Below, in pieces: positions 55,509-64,000 of a stretch of 64,000 nt of DNA (positions are counted from its first letter, which is position 1; each line of letters starts with the position of its first letter). The notes beneath the pieces are model-generated. The model made no database searches, was not told the origin of the DNA, and worked only from the letters and a program-made list of their open reading frames with translations. The position numbers and the translations under genes were made by a program. The stretch is from Diatrype stigma (taxonomy: Eukaryota > Ascomycota > Sordariomycetes > Xylariales > Diatrypaceae), in NCBI GenBank assembly GCA_022225965.2, contig JAKJXP020000058.1:186001-250000 (forward strand). The letters are read 5' to 3'.

Positions 55509-57002
55509 TCATCCTCCAATTAGACTAGACTCAACGTGGAAACCTGCCTTGCCTAACCTGTCTACATAGCCTTGTCCTAGGCAAGCTGGGGTGTATAGAC
55601 CTCCTTGGAGTTGGATGTCTTCTTCTAGCACCGTTAAAGCTGCCTGGGAAAGGAGCGTGGCGGTCACTGGAAAATTGTTAGTACCTATGGAACAAACGGG
55701 TCGTGAGTAGTAGGTAGGTATGGAACTCACTGTAGTACATGCTGCCATGAAAATAGGCTTTTCCGAAGGCTTGTTGGCCGTTTTCCGTCTTCGGGTCCGG
55801 CGTCGCCACACCCCGAAGCTCAATGTACTCCTTCTTGGCCTTCTCTGTGTCGGGGCCCTGGCCCGGCTGGTAACTGAGCTTGCGTATCAGGCTGCGGATA
55901 GGGCGCACCGGAATGAGCGCTTTCCCTATGGACACGGCGTAATGCGCGGCAATTCCGCTAAGATACCCCTTCGCATGATCATACTCCTGGTACGTGAAGT
56001 TCGGGCCGTAGGCCTGCTCCTGCAGCGAACACTCCTCTTGAAGTAAACCCCACGTGCGATATACGACTGCCGCGTTCCATTGGCCGGTGAGCGATGTCGT
56101 TAGCAGACCCAGTGGACCAACGCGATGTAGACCAGATAGTCTTGACCAGACCGACGGTCTAGCGAGAGCATGGGGGTTCTCGATGGGTGAAAGAGCGTAC
56201 GGTCTGTTAGCTTCCTTTATATCCTTCAAGCTGTGATGGTCGGGGATCCCTAGGAGGCTGGTCAAGGTTCCTCCCGAAGGCATAGAGCTAAGCATTGTTA
56301 ACTACTAATTACGGCGTATGAGGTCAACAGGTTCCTCTCGGCACGCACCTCATCTCGTGAACTGAGACCAAGACGTCTCCCACTTGAGCCGAAAGCTTGG
56401 TCTTGATGAGCTGTGCCATGGACCACGTGAGCAGGTCGGAAGGCCCAGATTCGAGTCCGCTCTGGGGGATGATGATGGCCCCCGAGGCCCTTGCTGCATC
56501 GTTGTATTTCTTGATCATCTTCAGCGTCCATGGCACTTCGCCGGTACAGTCGATGTAGTGGGTCCCTGCTTCTGCACACGCCTTGACCGCATGCTCGCCG
56601 TATACACTGAAAGGGCCAACGACGTTGATCAGGAAGAATGTCTTCCTCGCCAAGGCGAGGAGATCCTCGTCGTTCACATTCACGACTTCGATTTCTACGT
56701 CGGCTGTTAGCTCACAAGGTAATCAAAACGCCATATCTGGGGTAGCCATACCGGGCTGAATGCGGTCTGTGTTCAGGGCTTTGCATTTCGAGACGACCTC
56801 CTTGAGTTTGTCGGCAGAACGGCCCGCCACGGCCCATTTGAGATCCGCGGGAAGCTTCGCGGCGACATGCTCGGCAGTCATGAGCCCGGTGTATCCTATA
56901 ATCTTTAGCCTCTAGCATTTCACTACAGGTAGGTAGGAAGCACCTACCGGTTGCTCCATGGATGACGAGATCATACTGACGACCGTGTGCTTTGAAAGGC
57001 AT
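55509..57002 (-). CDS. Saccharopine-dehydrogenase-like oxidoreductase (trans-enoyl reductase type)
   Basis: Predicted exons are 57002-56948, 56895-56752, 56703-56349, 56287-55731 and 55666-55509, giving 422 aa with consistent phases. The N-terminus is a Rossmann motif split by the first intron (YDLVIHGATG / YTGLMTAEHVA), followed by LKWAVAGRSADKLKEVV and the SCCPDH-type block FFLINVVGPFSVYGEHAVKA then CAEAGTHYIDCTGEVPW. The C-terminal region (QGPDTEKAKKEYIELRGVAT ... SQAALTVLEED) matches the family sometimes called trans-acting enoyl reductases. It is a NAD(P)-dependent membrane-associated oxidoreductase of unknown substrate. Lysine biosynthesis is not implied. The acceptor of exon 4 (GCTTAG/CTCT) is the only one that preserves frame. 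The ATG at 57002 is preferred over an upstream GTG frame. Confidence 0.85.
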
Positions 57003-58630
57003 TGGGAGTAATCTGTCTTGCGAAGTAAAAGGGGGATCTTGGCGCAACAAGCAAAGCAGACGACGGTTGACGAAATCATCCACTGTTGCGATAGCTGACT
57101 AGCACCAGAACAAAGCAGATGTTGGATTTATATTCCAACATGATTGCATTCATTGACGACTTGAGCCACCAAGTTGTCGTGTGTATGGCAACAACAGTCG
57201 GCTTGTCTTTTCCACCGTTTTCGAAGGGAAGTCCCATATTTGTATCATAATTGTCAATAGCAGGCGCATTCGATGACTTATACTAGCTTGACTTGGTAGT
57301 TGGCGGCCGGGTGGCTTGATACCCTGGATTGAATGCGGAGGAACTCGACTCCGACCCCTGGCCGCGGGATGGCGTCCTACTGCTATCGGGGGCTGTTGAT
57401 AGGTCTATAGCTAACCTACGAATGCTGCGCCGTACGAAGCGAGGCCCGCCCCAAACTATCCTCCTGATCGCCAGTCCAACTACCGTAGCAATTAACTTAC
57501 GCTTTGGCCTTTGGGGATTGGAAAATGACAAAGTTGCATACCTATCGGGGGTCCGATTTGATGATAGCCAGCCGATGCCGCCTCCGCGTTTCCCGTCCCC
57601 GCAACTACGCCACCGCCACCGTACGGCACAGATCCGGAGCTAAGGCGGCCGGATTGAGAACTTGGCGTTATGACGGGTTTCATCAATATGCACACCCAAA
57701 GTAACATATGACTAACGCCTGTCCTTCGGAAAGTTCGCTCTAATCGATGACTTTAACGGCACGGGAAGTTTCATTCTCACCAGATCTATATTCCCGATGG
57801 GTGTGTTTTCAATGGTCTACAGTACTAAGAAAGAATGCCTATCCCACTTTGACCCCCACTCACTTTCTACGGAGCATTGTTTGCACTTGTTGCTTACCTA
57901 TGGAAACGGGGCTGGCCGATAATGTTGTACACAACATTAAAGTTTATCGCGTAAAAGGCTTCACATTCCACCCAAAGCCCTGAGTCATTGACAACTCAAT
58001 AGAACCGGTGTCTAGAAAGTAACAGTCATGGCTTCACTGTAGTCATCGGTAAGAAATACCATTGTTACACGAGGTTTCTCTGGCAGGATATAAATATCAC
58101 GAAGGAGGTTGGCTTGGTTTGAAGGTCATCTCCTACGAGCATGCACCAGAACAACTCAATATCAGAAGCCACATTTCGGTTTTATTCCTATTAAATTTAC
58201 TCCCTCCATTACAAGATGGTTCGTGGCTTAGTGAGCAATCACTAGAGATTTCAATATCCACCTAGTACCCCTAAACCACGCCAGGAACGATATCTAACAG
58301 AGCTGTTCTCAGGACCATAACCCGTCAAAGCTTAATGGCACGCAGCAGCCGCCTAGCGCAGCCCCAGCAAAGCCCGCTCCCGAGAAGCTAGCCCCAGAGA
58401 AGGTCCCTACGAGGCCGGCTTTGCAGCTGTCGACGTACTTCATCCCATGCAGGTCTGCGCCACCTCCACCAAGAAAATGATCCGGTTGTGAGGAGGTCAT
58501 GTTGGATGAACGGGCTGGCTCATCAATACAAGTAAAATAACGACACAGTGATAAGATGGGTCGGTATAGACCATACATAACATTATCATCTTCTAGAGAA
58601 GGCTCCGCTCAGAGCGGAGGAATAAACTGA
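57003..58630. other. Intergenic region
   Basis: No confident gene was seen. The minus-strand frame 58500-58309 encodes a 63-residue Gly/Ala-rich peptide starting MTSSQPDHFLGGGG with hydrophobic GASFSGAGFAGAALGG. It could be a small gene or chance. Opposed ORFs at 57283-57643 lack support. Confidence 0.45.
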
Positions 58631-58635
58631 CCTCA

Positions 58636-58773
58636 TAGTGTATGTAAGAAGGGAAAGAAGGAGTGGTGAAAATCGGTATATGTAAGTGTATAGGATCCAG
58701 CTGTGAAGCTGAATGTAAGAGCTAGCCTATATATTGGAGTGGATAGGATAACTAAGGTACTAGCCACCCAACA
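58636..58773 (-). repeat. LTR (3' LTR in element orientation)
   Basis: 138 bp, aligned to 59709-59846 without gaps. By my count there are five differences, all transitions. Confidence 0.88.
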
Positions 58774-59460
58774 CTGCCCCTTAGGCTACTCGGAAACGAA
58801 GGCATCGCAAGCCATACTGACGTACAGAAACGAAGCCATCGTGAGCCATACTAACGTACATCACCTATACGTATGGACGGGCTGCCCCTATGGCATACGT
58901 ACGGCGTATATAAAACCCCCCTATCCTTCCATATACTCCCATTCCTTCTCCCGGCTCTGTTCGTCTCTAGCTACTCGGGTACTTTTCTTCGAATCCCTTT
59001 TACCCTGGCTCCTCTTGGGCACTGGTCTCCTTGACATCGACTCGTCGGCGGATTTGAGGCGATAGGTAATATATCGTAAAAGTATAGGGGTCGTACGAGG
59101 TTCTGCCCCTTAGGTCAGGACCTCGACGAAGAAGTAAAGTTGTTGATAATAAATCCCTTGGGCGCATGCGGGCAACAGCGCTACAGCAACGCTAGCTGCC
59201 CCATTGCCGAATAAGGTGTACGCTTGATATAAAACCAAGCGAAAATAGTTATGGGGATATAGGGCGCATAAAACTAATGCGTTTTTGCTGCAAATTTTGC
59301 TGCGACAAATAAAAATCCGAACCGTCGGATATTTCGAAATGGAATGGAACTTTGCCCACGCCTACACATGAGGATTTTTAGGGACGTATCCATCCCAAGG
59401 CTTCCACCACCCTAAGGATTTTTAGGGGTTAGCACCCAAGGCTTCCTAAACCTAGCTGTA

Positions 59461-59538
59461 TTAGAATTGTTGGAATTGTTGGAATTGTTGAATTGTTGAA
59501 TTATTGGAATTGTTGGAATTGTTGGAATTGTTGGAATT
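59461..59538. repeat. AATTGTTGG-type tandem repeat inside the LTR element
   Basis: About eight units of AATTGTTGG, some shortened to AATTGTTG or altered to AATTATTGG, are tandemly arranged within the internal region of the LTR element. On the minus strand they read as Asn/Ser or Ile/Pro/Thr repeats. Confidence 0.85.
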
Positions 59539-59695
59539 ATATAGGTCGGAAATCGTCCGCAAATGCCGGCGATTGTTGTTCCGATGGGTAAAAATTTCTG
59601 CGCAGCCCCTGGAAGGAAGCTGGCAGCTTGCAGCAAATACCGGCAAGCAATTAACGCGTTCGATAAAGCCGTAACGCCGCCGGTGGAAGCAATTA

Positions 59696-59708
59696 GGAGC
59701 TCATAACC
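59696..59708 (-). other. Primer-binding site, half-tRNA initiator Met type
   Basis: The minus strand reads GGTTATGAGCTCC right after the 5' LTR. The first ten bases match the complement of the initiator tRNA-Met anticodon arm exactly. Confidence 0.75.
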
Positions 59709-59846
59709 TAGTGTATGTAAGAAGGGAAAGAAGGAGTGGTGAAAATCGGTATATGTAAGTGTGTAGGATCCAGCTGTGAAGCTGAGTGTGAGAGCTAGCC
59801 TATATACTGGAGTGGATAGGATGACTAAGGTACTAGCCACCCAACA
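59709..59846 (-). repeat. LTR (5' LTR in element orientation)
   Basis: 138 bp, partner of 58636-58773, with TSD CCTCA immediately outside. Confidence 0.88.
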
Positions 59847-59851
59847 CCTCA

Positions 59852-60741
59852 TTACACTATTGGTTGATCGCTTGACTCCCACTGGCTGTAATCTAGCGTA
59901 CAATAAGTGTACCAGTCAACATGTCTAACAGGCAAGTAGGTATAGGACATTCGGAGATGTCGATGGCTCTACGAAGTACTCAACTAGCCGATTCGTTGCC
60001 GGACCTACCGGAAACCAATTGCATTAGGTGTATTTAGCGCGGCCTCACGGACTTGACGATCTGATTGGTCAGACAGTGTTCTTGTCTCCCGATCGGGCAA
60101 TAGGCAATACCTCGACCAAGATACTACAGAAGGACCAGGTGTTCTTGACATTACGCTGATAGGATATATATACCTTTAGATCCGGTAAAATGGGCCACTC
60201 CAAACACCGGGTTTCCGGTAAAGCATAGATTTTGGAAGGTAATATTCTATTGAGTCATAATTACTCTGGGATGGTGTGTATAGCTGCACCTTGTAAGCTG
60301 CTAACGCAGGGGACTGTTACATTACAATGGCACACCAAGAGATTATATTCTTCCCCCGGGGGCATTGCCAAGCTTTCGAACTTGGTCCTGGTTCGAAGGC
60401 ACAATCAGAGGTTACGACTATGATGAACCAGCGAATAGGAATTCGTTAGCCGATGCTGCATTAGCATTTGCCGAATTCTTCCTCCGCTCCATAATAGGTG
60501 ATACCCTGGTATCTTAGCTGAGATGAGCGACAGCGACATATAGTTGGCGACAATGACATATATATTTGTATAGGGTGTTTATGCATGCATATTTCTTTAA
60601 ATACTGATCACTTTCGGGCTGATATTCGTATACTCGTAGACCTTTCTGAATGCATTCTCATCCAGCCAACCCCTCTATACTTATCACTCGTAATCACCGC
60701 CCCTATCCCAACGAAAAGTCACAGCCCCTTATACCTAAGCC
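59852..60741. other. Intergenic region
   Basis: This holds the flank of the LTR element and the promoter of the alcohol dehydrogenase gene. No gene was recognised. Confidence 0.5.
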
Positions 60742-61961
60742 ATGGTTAATGCGATTCAATTCCGTGGCTCGCCCTCGGGCGAGATTGTCCAGACGACTTT
60801 CACACTTCCAGACATAAAGCCTGATGAAGTGTTGATCAAGGTCACCCACAGCGGCCTCTGCGGCAGCGATATCCACCAAGTTCAAAAGCCGCTGGTACTC
60901 GGCCACGAAGGCAAGTGCTGATTGCCTACCATGCTCCACGATTAACCGATCCAAGTTTCTCATTGAAAATCTGCATTCTTTCACAGGGATCGGGACCATC
61001 GAAGAAGTTGGGCCTTCGTGTTCCCTCTTCAAAGTCGGCGATAGGGTCGGATGGGCCGTCCTGAACTCCAGCTGCGGCCACTGTGATTTGTGCATGGCAG
61101 GGAGAGACGCGTACTGCCCGAATTCCAGCCTCTATGGTCTGAACGACTTTGATATCCACGGCTCGGTATGCAGCTATGTTGTCCGCAGGACGCAGTGGAT
61201 TTTTCACATCCCCGCCGCCTTGTCGTCGGAAGATGCCGCTCCGCTGATGTGTGAGTAGTTTTCCCGTGTCGCAACGTTTGGAACAGTCGTTTACAGCTTT
61301 CAACTCCTTTCACATGATAATAGGTGGTGGAGGCACCGTCTGGGCCCCCCTGATCGAGCAATGCAAGCCTTACGATCGAGTCGGCATCGTGGGTATCGGC
61401 GGGCTCGGGCATCTCGCTATCCAGTTCGCCGCCAAGATGGGATGCGACGCGGTGGTGTTCTCCGCTACCGAAGACAAGCGGGAGGAAGCCAAGGGGCTCG
61501 GCGCCAGCGAGTTCTACGCCACCAAGGGCGTTTCCGACTACAACACGCTCGGCGTGTCGAAGCCGATCGACCGTCTGCTCATCACGTCCTCTGCTAAATT
61601 CGATCTCGGCATCTTCTACCCCGTCCTAGCGAGGAATGCTACGATCATCCCCCTCTCGGTCGATGGTGGTAACCTGACTGCGCCGTACATGCCCACTGTT
61701 GTCCTCGGTCACCAGATCGTGGGGAGCTGCATTTGCAGCCGATTTCCCCAGTACGTATTATGCCTGTCCCCTGAGCTAGCTAGCTATTTCCACAAGGTCT
61801 TACAAAGCCCCAGGAACAAGATGCTGGATTTCGCTGCACGACACTCGATCCACTCTATCACAGAGAAGTTTCCGATGACGCTGGAAGGTGTGAAAGAAGC
61901 CATGGAGAAGCTTAGATCTGGGAAAATGAGGTATCGTGGCGTTTTGAGCTGGAGCTATTGA
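60742..61961 (+). CDS. Zinc-dependent alcohol dehydrogenase (MDR, cinnamyl-ADH-like)
   Basis: Exons are 60742-60910, 60987-61250, 61324-61750 and 61814-61961, giving 335 aa with consistent phases. The first intron uses a GC donor (GAAG/GCAAGT), and the others are GT-AG. Catalytic zinc ligands are Cys40 (GLCGSDIH) and His55-Glu56 (LGHEG). Structural zinc cysteines are C86, C89, C92 and C100 (CGHCDLCMAGRDAYC). The NAD(P) fold has VGIVGIGGLGHLAIQFAAKM, and the C-terminus is MLDFAARHSIHSITEKFPMT. This resembles fungal cinnamyl-alcohol-dehydrogenase-like MDR enzymes that reduce aldehydes with NADPH. Substrate is unknown. The segment between Cys40 and GHE is about ten residues shorter than usual, possibly a small deletion. 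Confidence 0.85.
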
Positions 61962-62403
61962 AGTGTCATTAGAGATACGGGGATTCGGTTCGATGATGAA
62001 CGTTTGAGGTTGTCATTCTGATATGGAGATGTATAACATCCTTGCTGACTAATACGCTTAATCAAAAAATTCAACCCCGCGTCGTTCAAACGCGCCAACA
62101 ACTCTTTAGTAAATAGTTCCGGGGTAAAGCGAAGGGAAGACAGAAAGGAAAGGGTGGGGAGAACAGACGTTGAAGTAAAAAAAGGGGTGGGGCACATGAA
62201 AAGGAGAATGGCATGAGCACGCTACCCCCTGAGCATCAAGAGTTTCATTGGCGGTGCTAAATGTCTGCTGTTCTGTGTTCGTCTCACTTCCAACTTGTGG
62301 ATTCGTTGCATCGTCCGCTTCCATCCCATCCTCGCGACCCGCATCTTGGTCTGTCGAAACTCTGTTCGGATCGAGGATTAAGGTTCCGGGAGTTCCCACT
62401 TCA
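61962..62403. other. Intergenic region
   Basis: This is the 3' flank of the alcohol dehydrogenase gene. The minus-strand frame 62432-62106 overlaps the end of the decayed gene to its right and has no domain. Confidence 0.45.
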
Positions 62404-62959
62404 GATAGCGCCCGAGTAATGGCCAGCTCCAACGGCTGAATGTGCTAGCCGTTGAAATTGGACCGTCGAGTTGGTAGCCTATTCGAGGTATCCTGGACCT
62501 TGGAGTTTCCCTTTCCTATACAATAGATGGACCATTGGCTCTAGGGCGTAGGGTATACTGATGATGATCATGCCAGCAATACCAACGAACAACAGCCCAA
62601 ACATACTAAAGAATGCATATCCCGTCGATTTCAACTTTTACGGAAGGTTCTGGTCAGCATGGCGATTACTAACATCCAGGTGTACAGGAATACGGTAGAT
62701 TGGCATAAGGAGGGCGCCTACAGTGGTGGATTCGCGGAAATGGAAGGCAAGGAGGTTCTTGAACTCACTTGGTTGCGGCACATCTCTTGAGACTGTGGGC
62801 TTGCTGGCTTCGTATTGAAGTCGTGTCTGCATCCATATGTCAAGATTCAAAACCCGCATTGCAGTTGATTACATTGTACATACATACCTCACACACGTTG
62901 GGACTACCGGCAACCACATTATATTGCCTACAGCCTGCTGCTTGGTAAACCCTCTCCAT
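62404..62959 (-). pseudogene. Remnant of a fungal multi-pass membrane protein gene
   Basis: On the minus strand the frame from 62959 can be spliced (62959-62888, then 62826-62674, then 62634 onward, the last gap only 39 nt) into ERVYQAAGCRQYNVVAG ... TRLQYEASKPTVSRDVPQPS ... FKNLLAFHFRESTTVGALLM ... LKSTGYAFFSMFGLLFVGIAG ... MIIISIPYALEPMVHLLYRK. A stop (TAG, 62481-62479) follows, and the same frame then continues ATNSTVQFQRLAHSAVGAGH. As I remember them, related fungal membrane proteins have a hydrophobic segment followed by EWATNETLQLQRLAHE, so the stop sits where Trp is expected. The N-terminal membrane domains are missing. It is therefore best seen as a truncated pseudogene. A 126-aa protein ending at the TAG is the alternative. 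Confidence 0.45.
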
Positions 62960-63717
62960 CAAACAGACGAGGCAGCGCCTTTTATTTGAAGGCGTGGCCT
63001 GAGGTTGTTGCCTTCTTGCTTACGCACCACTAACCCTCCGCAGACCCTTATTGACCAGTACTTAACACATGCAGTAGGACTATATTCGTCAAGCCGAATG
63101 CTGTAGTTAGGCAGACATTTCAGCGCAAATAAATTGATGGCGAAACATACAAATAATCTGAAAAGCTTGATATGATTATATGCATATCGATATTTACGGT
63201 TATCAGTTGTCACCACTATAGCATTCTTAACTCATGTAGACTCAAGCTGGTTGAATTTAGGGGTTCAAACTCTCGGAAGTCTAGACTCTCTGATTGTATG
63301 TAGGTGTCAGGTATGTATGTTACTACATACCCTGTATGTAACATTTAGACATTGTGGATCACGGCTTAAACTCAGGTGTGGACCCTGCCCTATGGTCTAC
63401 CTAACCTAATTGTGAATGTAAACAAGGCGCGGTCAATTAGCCAATCACTGTCGATATTGCATTAGCGTTAGCTCTTTACTCGGAGCTTTCATCGCATCCC
63501 ACCTTTTCTATCTTCGTGTCGCAACTTCTACTTCTAATTGCCAACCAGAGCTTCCACCACTCTGGCCCTCTTACCCTCTTAAGCCTCCAAGCAAATCACC
63601 CGGGAATTAGATTCATTCCCTTATAAACTGCCGCGATACTCCAGGTCGAGGATATACCACGCCCTCCACTGAAAACACCACCGCGACAGCGAGCTTCTCG
63701 CAACACGTCGCCCGACC
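62960..63717. other. Intergenic region upstream of the BIR-domain gene
   Basis: No gene was recognised. It contains the presumed promoter and 5' UTR of the gene at 63718, which is C/T-rich from about 63500. Confidence 0.5.
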
Positions 63718-64000
63718 ATGGACTTAGACGAGACTCTCGATCAGTACTTCGGGTACGATGCGCGCTTGGCTTCCTTTCAGATATCCAAACCAGCCACCAA
63801 GCGGAAATCGAACACGAAAGGAAAAGCCGCAAAGGCGCTCGCATGGCCACACCAGCATTTAGATCCAGACAGCGTAAGCCATAGTACCGAAGGTGCATTG
63901 CAGTATTCGGCGTTGACGCGTATTATAGTTTGCTCGAGCCGGTTTCTATTTCGACCCTACACCCGAGTATCCCGACAACACCGTTTGCTTTCTCTGTTCT
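63718..64000 (+). CDS. BIR1: BIR-domain protein (Bir1/survivin), 5' end only
   Basis: Exon 1 is 63718-63873 and exon 2 starts at 63929 and runs off the window. The 55-nt intron is GT-AG and phase 0. The visible 76 residues begin MDLDETLDQYFGYDARLASF, include a Lys-rich stretch (KPATKRKSNTKGKAAK) and enter a BIR domain (LARAGFYFDPTPEYPDNTVC followed by FLC), where the first zinc-binding cysteines are present. Fungal Bir1 is a chromosomal passenger complex subunit acting with INCENP/Sli15 and Aurora/Ipl1 at centromeres and spindle. In fungi these proteins are long with two BIR repeats near the N-terminus. Only the start can be judged here. Confidence 0.85.
   Translation, partial: MDLDETLDQYFGYDARLASFQISKPATKRKSNTKGKAAKALAWPHQHLDPDSVSHSTEGALQYSALTRIIVCSSRFLFRPYTRVSRQHRLLSLF

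Larger units (their letters stand above)
58636..59846 (-). mobile_element. Second short Copia-type LTR retroelement
   Basis: The element is 1,211 bp with 138-bp direct terminal repeats and an exact target duplication CCTCA at 58631-58635 and 59847-59851. On the minus strand the LTR begins TGTTGGGTGGC and ends ACATACACTA. It is followed directly by GGTTATGAGCTCC, the complement of the initiator tRNA-Met anticodon region (Copia half-tRNA priming). The purine tract AAGGGGCAG directly precedes the 3' LTR. The internal region has a short minus-strand frame (about 59700-59412) ending in Ile/Pro and Asn/Ser repeats built on an AATTGTTGG tandem, with no pol motif. It is a TRIM-like non-autonomous element. 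Confidence 0.85.

Noticed and set aside
57283..57643. Opposed ORFs of 82 and 104 codons as small genes
   Set aside because: Neither has a domain, a splice-supported extension or composition distinct from the flanks.
58309..58578. Gly/Ala-rich 63-89 codon minus-strand ORF as a secreted or RiPP-like peptide gene
   Set aside because: There is no signal peptide, no repeated core and no modifying enzymes nearby. It is mentioned only in the intergenic entry.
1..64000. CRISPR arrays, rRNA genes or bacterial defence systems
   Set aside because: The DNA is fungal nuclear with spliced genes. No regularly spaced repeats or rRNA-like segments were seen.

Overview
The window is nuclear DNA of a filamentous ascomycete (Pezizomycotina, most likely a Sordariomycete). 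The evidence is short GT-AG introns (mostly 50-130 nt, often with CTAAC-type branch sites), genes spaced 0.1-2 kb apart on both strands, fungal housekeeping genes (listerin, Dbp4, FAD synthetase, a Ctk2-type cyclin, a Bir1/survivin homologue), and transposon relics with the CpA/TpG-depleted signature of repeat-induced point mutation (RIP). All exon boundaries were placed by eye from reading frame and splice consensus. I found no tRNA, rRNA or CRISPR.

Layout. 1.0-3.8 kb: a nucleolar ribosomal-L1-domain protein converging on a palmitoyl-protein thioesterase. 4.0-8.4 kb: a repeat island holding a 306-bp foldback element, a decayed gene that starts like a fungal NACHT/STAND protein, and a complete but RIP-destroyed Fot1/pogo-type transposon (1,913 bp, TA target duplication). 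9.6-28.5 kb: a gene-rich block with a repeat-bearing membrane protein carrying a mitochondrial-type N-terminus, the ribosome-quality-control ligase listerin, a Gln/Pro-rich protein, a CTD-kinase cyclin with an RGG-like tail, and a bZIP factor facing an Acr3 arsenite efflux pump. 29.5-39 kb: a plastic accessory region with an orphan gene beside its own pseudogene copy, a short Copia-type LTR element, a thioredoxin-reductase-like flavoprotein without its redox cysteines, and an O-methyltransferase between two oppositely oriented pieces of a broken GMC oxidoreductase gene. 39.1-46.3 kb: a SprT-like metalloprotease, DBP4 and FAD synthetase. 47.2-53.8 kb: a divergent pair of a choline-oxidising GMC enzyme and a betaine aldehyde dehydrogenase, separated by an AT-rich terminal-inverted-repeat element. 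54.5-64 kb: a GNAT-like protein, a saccharopine-dehydrogenase-like oxidoreductase, a second short Copia-type LTR element, a zinc alcohol dehydrogenase, a decayed membrane-protein gene, and the 5' end of a Bir1/survivin gene cut by the window edge.

Functional links. The GMC enzyme ends in ARL and the betaine aldehyde dehydrogenase in AKL, both peroxisomal PTS1-type tripeptides. Together they would convert choline to betaine aldehyde and then to glycine betaine in peroxisomes. The bZIP/Acr3 pair resembles the arsenic regulator/efflux arrangement known from yeast. The two LTR elements are unrelated in LTR sequence, but both carry a primer-binding site complementary to the anticodon region of initiator tRNA-Met, as in Copia half-tRNA priming. 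Both lie on the minus strand, both have exact 5-bp target duplications, and neither has pol. No clearly new multi-gene system was found. The least explained items are the orphan gene/pseudogene pair at 29.5-30.6 kb, the cysteine-less flavoprotein, the split GMC gene around the methyltransferase, and the short LTR elements.
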